This document shows, piece after piece, positions 62,291 through 64,000 of a stretch of 64,000 nucleotides of DNA. Positions within the stretch are counted from its first letter, which is position 1; every line of letters starts with the position of its first letter. A program made the position numbers and the translations under genes. Location: the NCBI GenBank assembly GCA_024362935.1, contig JANCRA010000005.1, forward strand, positions 26,310,235 through 26,374,234, given 5' to 3'. The notes under the pieces were generated by a model that saw only the letters and a program-made list of their open reading frames with translations, did not search any database and was not told the origin of the DNA. The DNA is from Setophaga petechia. Lineage: Eukaryota > Chordata > Aves > Passeriformes > Parulidae.

Positions 62291-64000
62291 AAACCGCTGT
62301 AACAACAAGAAAAAATGTTTAGCAGTCTCCGAGATTGCGTCATGTTTGAACTCGGTGGCCTGCCTGTCAAACACCCGGAGCTTCTGCCTCGTCCTCGGGT
62401 TCGAGCCCCCGTTGTCTCTGTCCCTGTGAGCTCCCCGAGGAGCGCTGGCCATACCACCTACTGCTCTCCCGCGGTGGGCCCCGGCAAGTCGCGGACACAC
62501 AGATCCCTGAGGTTGGAACAGACCTCTGAGATCATCGAATCCAACCTGTGACCGATCACTGTCAGCTAAGTGCCATCCACTCTTTCCTTAAGCACCTCCA
62601 GGGACGGTGACTCTACCACCTCCCTGGGCAGCCCATTCTAATAGCTAACCACCCTTTCTCTGAAGAATTTCTTCCTAATGCCCAATCTGAAATCCACTCA
62701 GCTCCTATGGCTTCAGCCACGTGACTCTCTCAAGCAAAACTATTATCTACGTCTTAAATTAAAGAGATTTTATGATTTCAAAACAAAGATAAAGTGAGCC
62801 CACTCAGCTTTAACCTTTGCTGTATCGCACAGCACCAAAGAGCTGATGGGAGAGCTGTGACTGGAATGCAGTGTCTGATGTTCTGGCCTAGCAAGGCTCT
62901 TTCAAACAAGTTGTACTGGCTGTTGCATAGAAAAAAGGTTCTTAACACCCTGCACACCAAAGGCATCTTCATATCTGGGCATCACCAAAGGTTTGATTAT
63001 GGGAAATGCTTCCCTGTGCCAAAATTCCTATACCAGTTACGAGTTCAGAAATCCAATTCCACACCTCAAAATATTGAATGCTACTACATAAAATGGTGTA
63101 GTTACAAGTCAGAGTTACAATTTTAGTGATAATAAAAGTTTTCTGTGTAATTCCGTTCCTCTTCACAAGCCATAATGGATGAAATAGATGTAATCTGATA
63201 CTTTGATCATCAAAAGAATTATTAAATAAATTGTACTAGGATTTTCTTCATCGTGATGCTTTGGCCAGGGTCATAGTTTGACATTCCTAGGGTCAAGGTG
63301 AATTTACACTGATAGTTAGAAAATATTTTTAAAGTTTCCTACAATATTTTTACTTCCAATCTATGCAGAACATGGATATGGGCGAGACAATAAAATATAG
63401 AATCACAGATTGTAATTTGTATTGCCACTTTCCAGAATTGCAACCACACGTTAACCACAGTATCCTTCCTGTTATTTGTGAAATATGAATGTCAAGAAAT
63501 AACCTTTAGAAGTAACACCAACACCAACTCTCCCCTCTCAACAGCTAGAACAATTTTACCTCCAAGAGAGGAAAAACCCCAACACTGAATACTTTTCTGC
63601 AGCACCAAAATCCAATGTTCTTTTCTGGTTCCACAGACACCAAACTATGCAACACACCTTCTGCCCAGCTGCAGCTACCAATAAAAGAAGCAAGATCTAC
63701 TTTGTTCAGAGAAAACAAGAACCTTGCCATGTGGGTTGCACAGCACTGCCGCTGTTTAGATGGTAAGAGAAAATTACTGTAATTGTTTATGACGTGTATG
63801 AAAACCTGCTCAGCCTGAAGTAAATGACAGAGGTCTCACTTGTTTCAATAATTCTAGTTTTGGCTCATTAATTAATACTAGGAGTTCTTCTCCACAAGAA
63901 ATTGTACAAAAACATACATTCTGCCTTAAAATACTTTTCTTTTTTTCTCTCTACAAAACAGATTTGAATTTTCTTCTGTCTTTTCCTAAAATGAAGGAAA
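62291..64000. other. upstream flank of BMPR2
   Basis: Beyond the CpG island the sequence becomes AT-rich again. A CR1 fragment occupies about 62494..62700. From 62.7 to 64.0 kb I see no exon, RNA gene or other repeat; the frames 62794..63126 (plus) and 63545..63730 (minus) show no homology I recognise. Confidence 0.7.
62494..62700 (-). mobile_element. CR1 LINE fragment, 3' end
   Basis: The plus strand carries the reverse complement of about 200 bp of CR1: 'agatccctgaggttggaaca', 'gacctctgagatcatcgaatccaacc', 'cctccagggacggtgactc', 'cacctccctgggcagcccattct', 'ctaaccaccctttctctgaag' and 'tttcttcctaatgcccaatctg'. This is the longest and clearest CR1 copy in the window, minus-oriented and 5'-truncated. 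Its 3' end abuts the shore of the BMPR2 CpG island, about 1.5 kb upstream of the start codon. Confidence 0.95.

Noticed and set aside
62388..62412. tRNA-like T-arm 'gggttcgagcccc'
   Set aside because: Only three stem pairs form, and no A box, anticodon arm or acceptor stem can be folded around it.

Overview
The window is vertebrate nuclear DNA, most probably from a bird. The reasons are AT-rich sequence depleted in CpG, a few truncated CR1 LINE 3' ends as the main interspersed repeat, no Alu/B1/L1-type repeats, and a split gene with large introns. A turtle or crocodilian cannot be excluded. There are no bacterial-style operons, CRISPR arrays, phage or viral genes.

The one gene I can identify is the 5' part of BMPR2 (bone morphogenetic protein receptor type 2), on the minus strand. 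Exon 1 (60887..60962) holds the start codon and signal peptide. Exons 2 (9376..9549) and 3 (7916..8095) encode the complete ten-cysteine ligand-binding ectodomain. Splice phases match the human gene at all three exon ends (76 nt of coding sequence in exon 1, then phase 1 throughout). Intron 1 is about 51.3 kb and intron 2 is 1.28 kb. The window ends inside intron 3, before the transmembrane and kinase exons. The visible sequence encodes residues 1-143 plus one base of codon 144.

Layout: 1..7915, part of intron 3; 7916..9549, exon 3 - intron 2 - exon 2; 9550..60886, intron 1, mostly unremarkable AT-rich sequence with CR1 and MIR-like relics, simple repeats and two small isolated CpG-dense islets near 31.2 kb and 53.0 kb; 60.8..62.3 kb, the BMPR2 CpG island with exon 1, the presumed leader (several upstream ATGs) and GC boxes; 62.3..64.0 kb, upstream flank with a CR1 copy.

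Most long open frames elsewhere in the window look like chance frames in intron or stop-poor frames in the CpG island. I found no undescribed multi-gene system. The items most worth checking are the two intronic CpG islets (possible alternative or antisense promoters), the leader uORF cluster, and the exon 2 acceptor arrangement, where a competing CAG 8 nt downstream would give an immediate stop.
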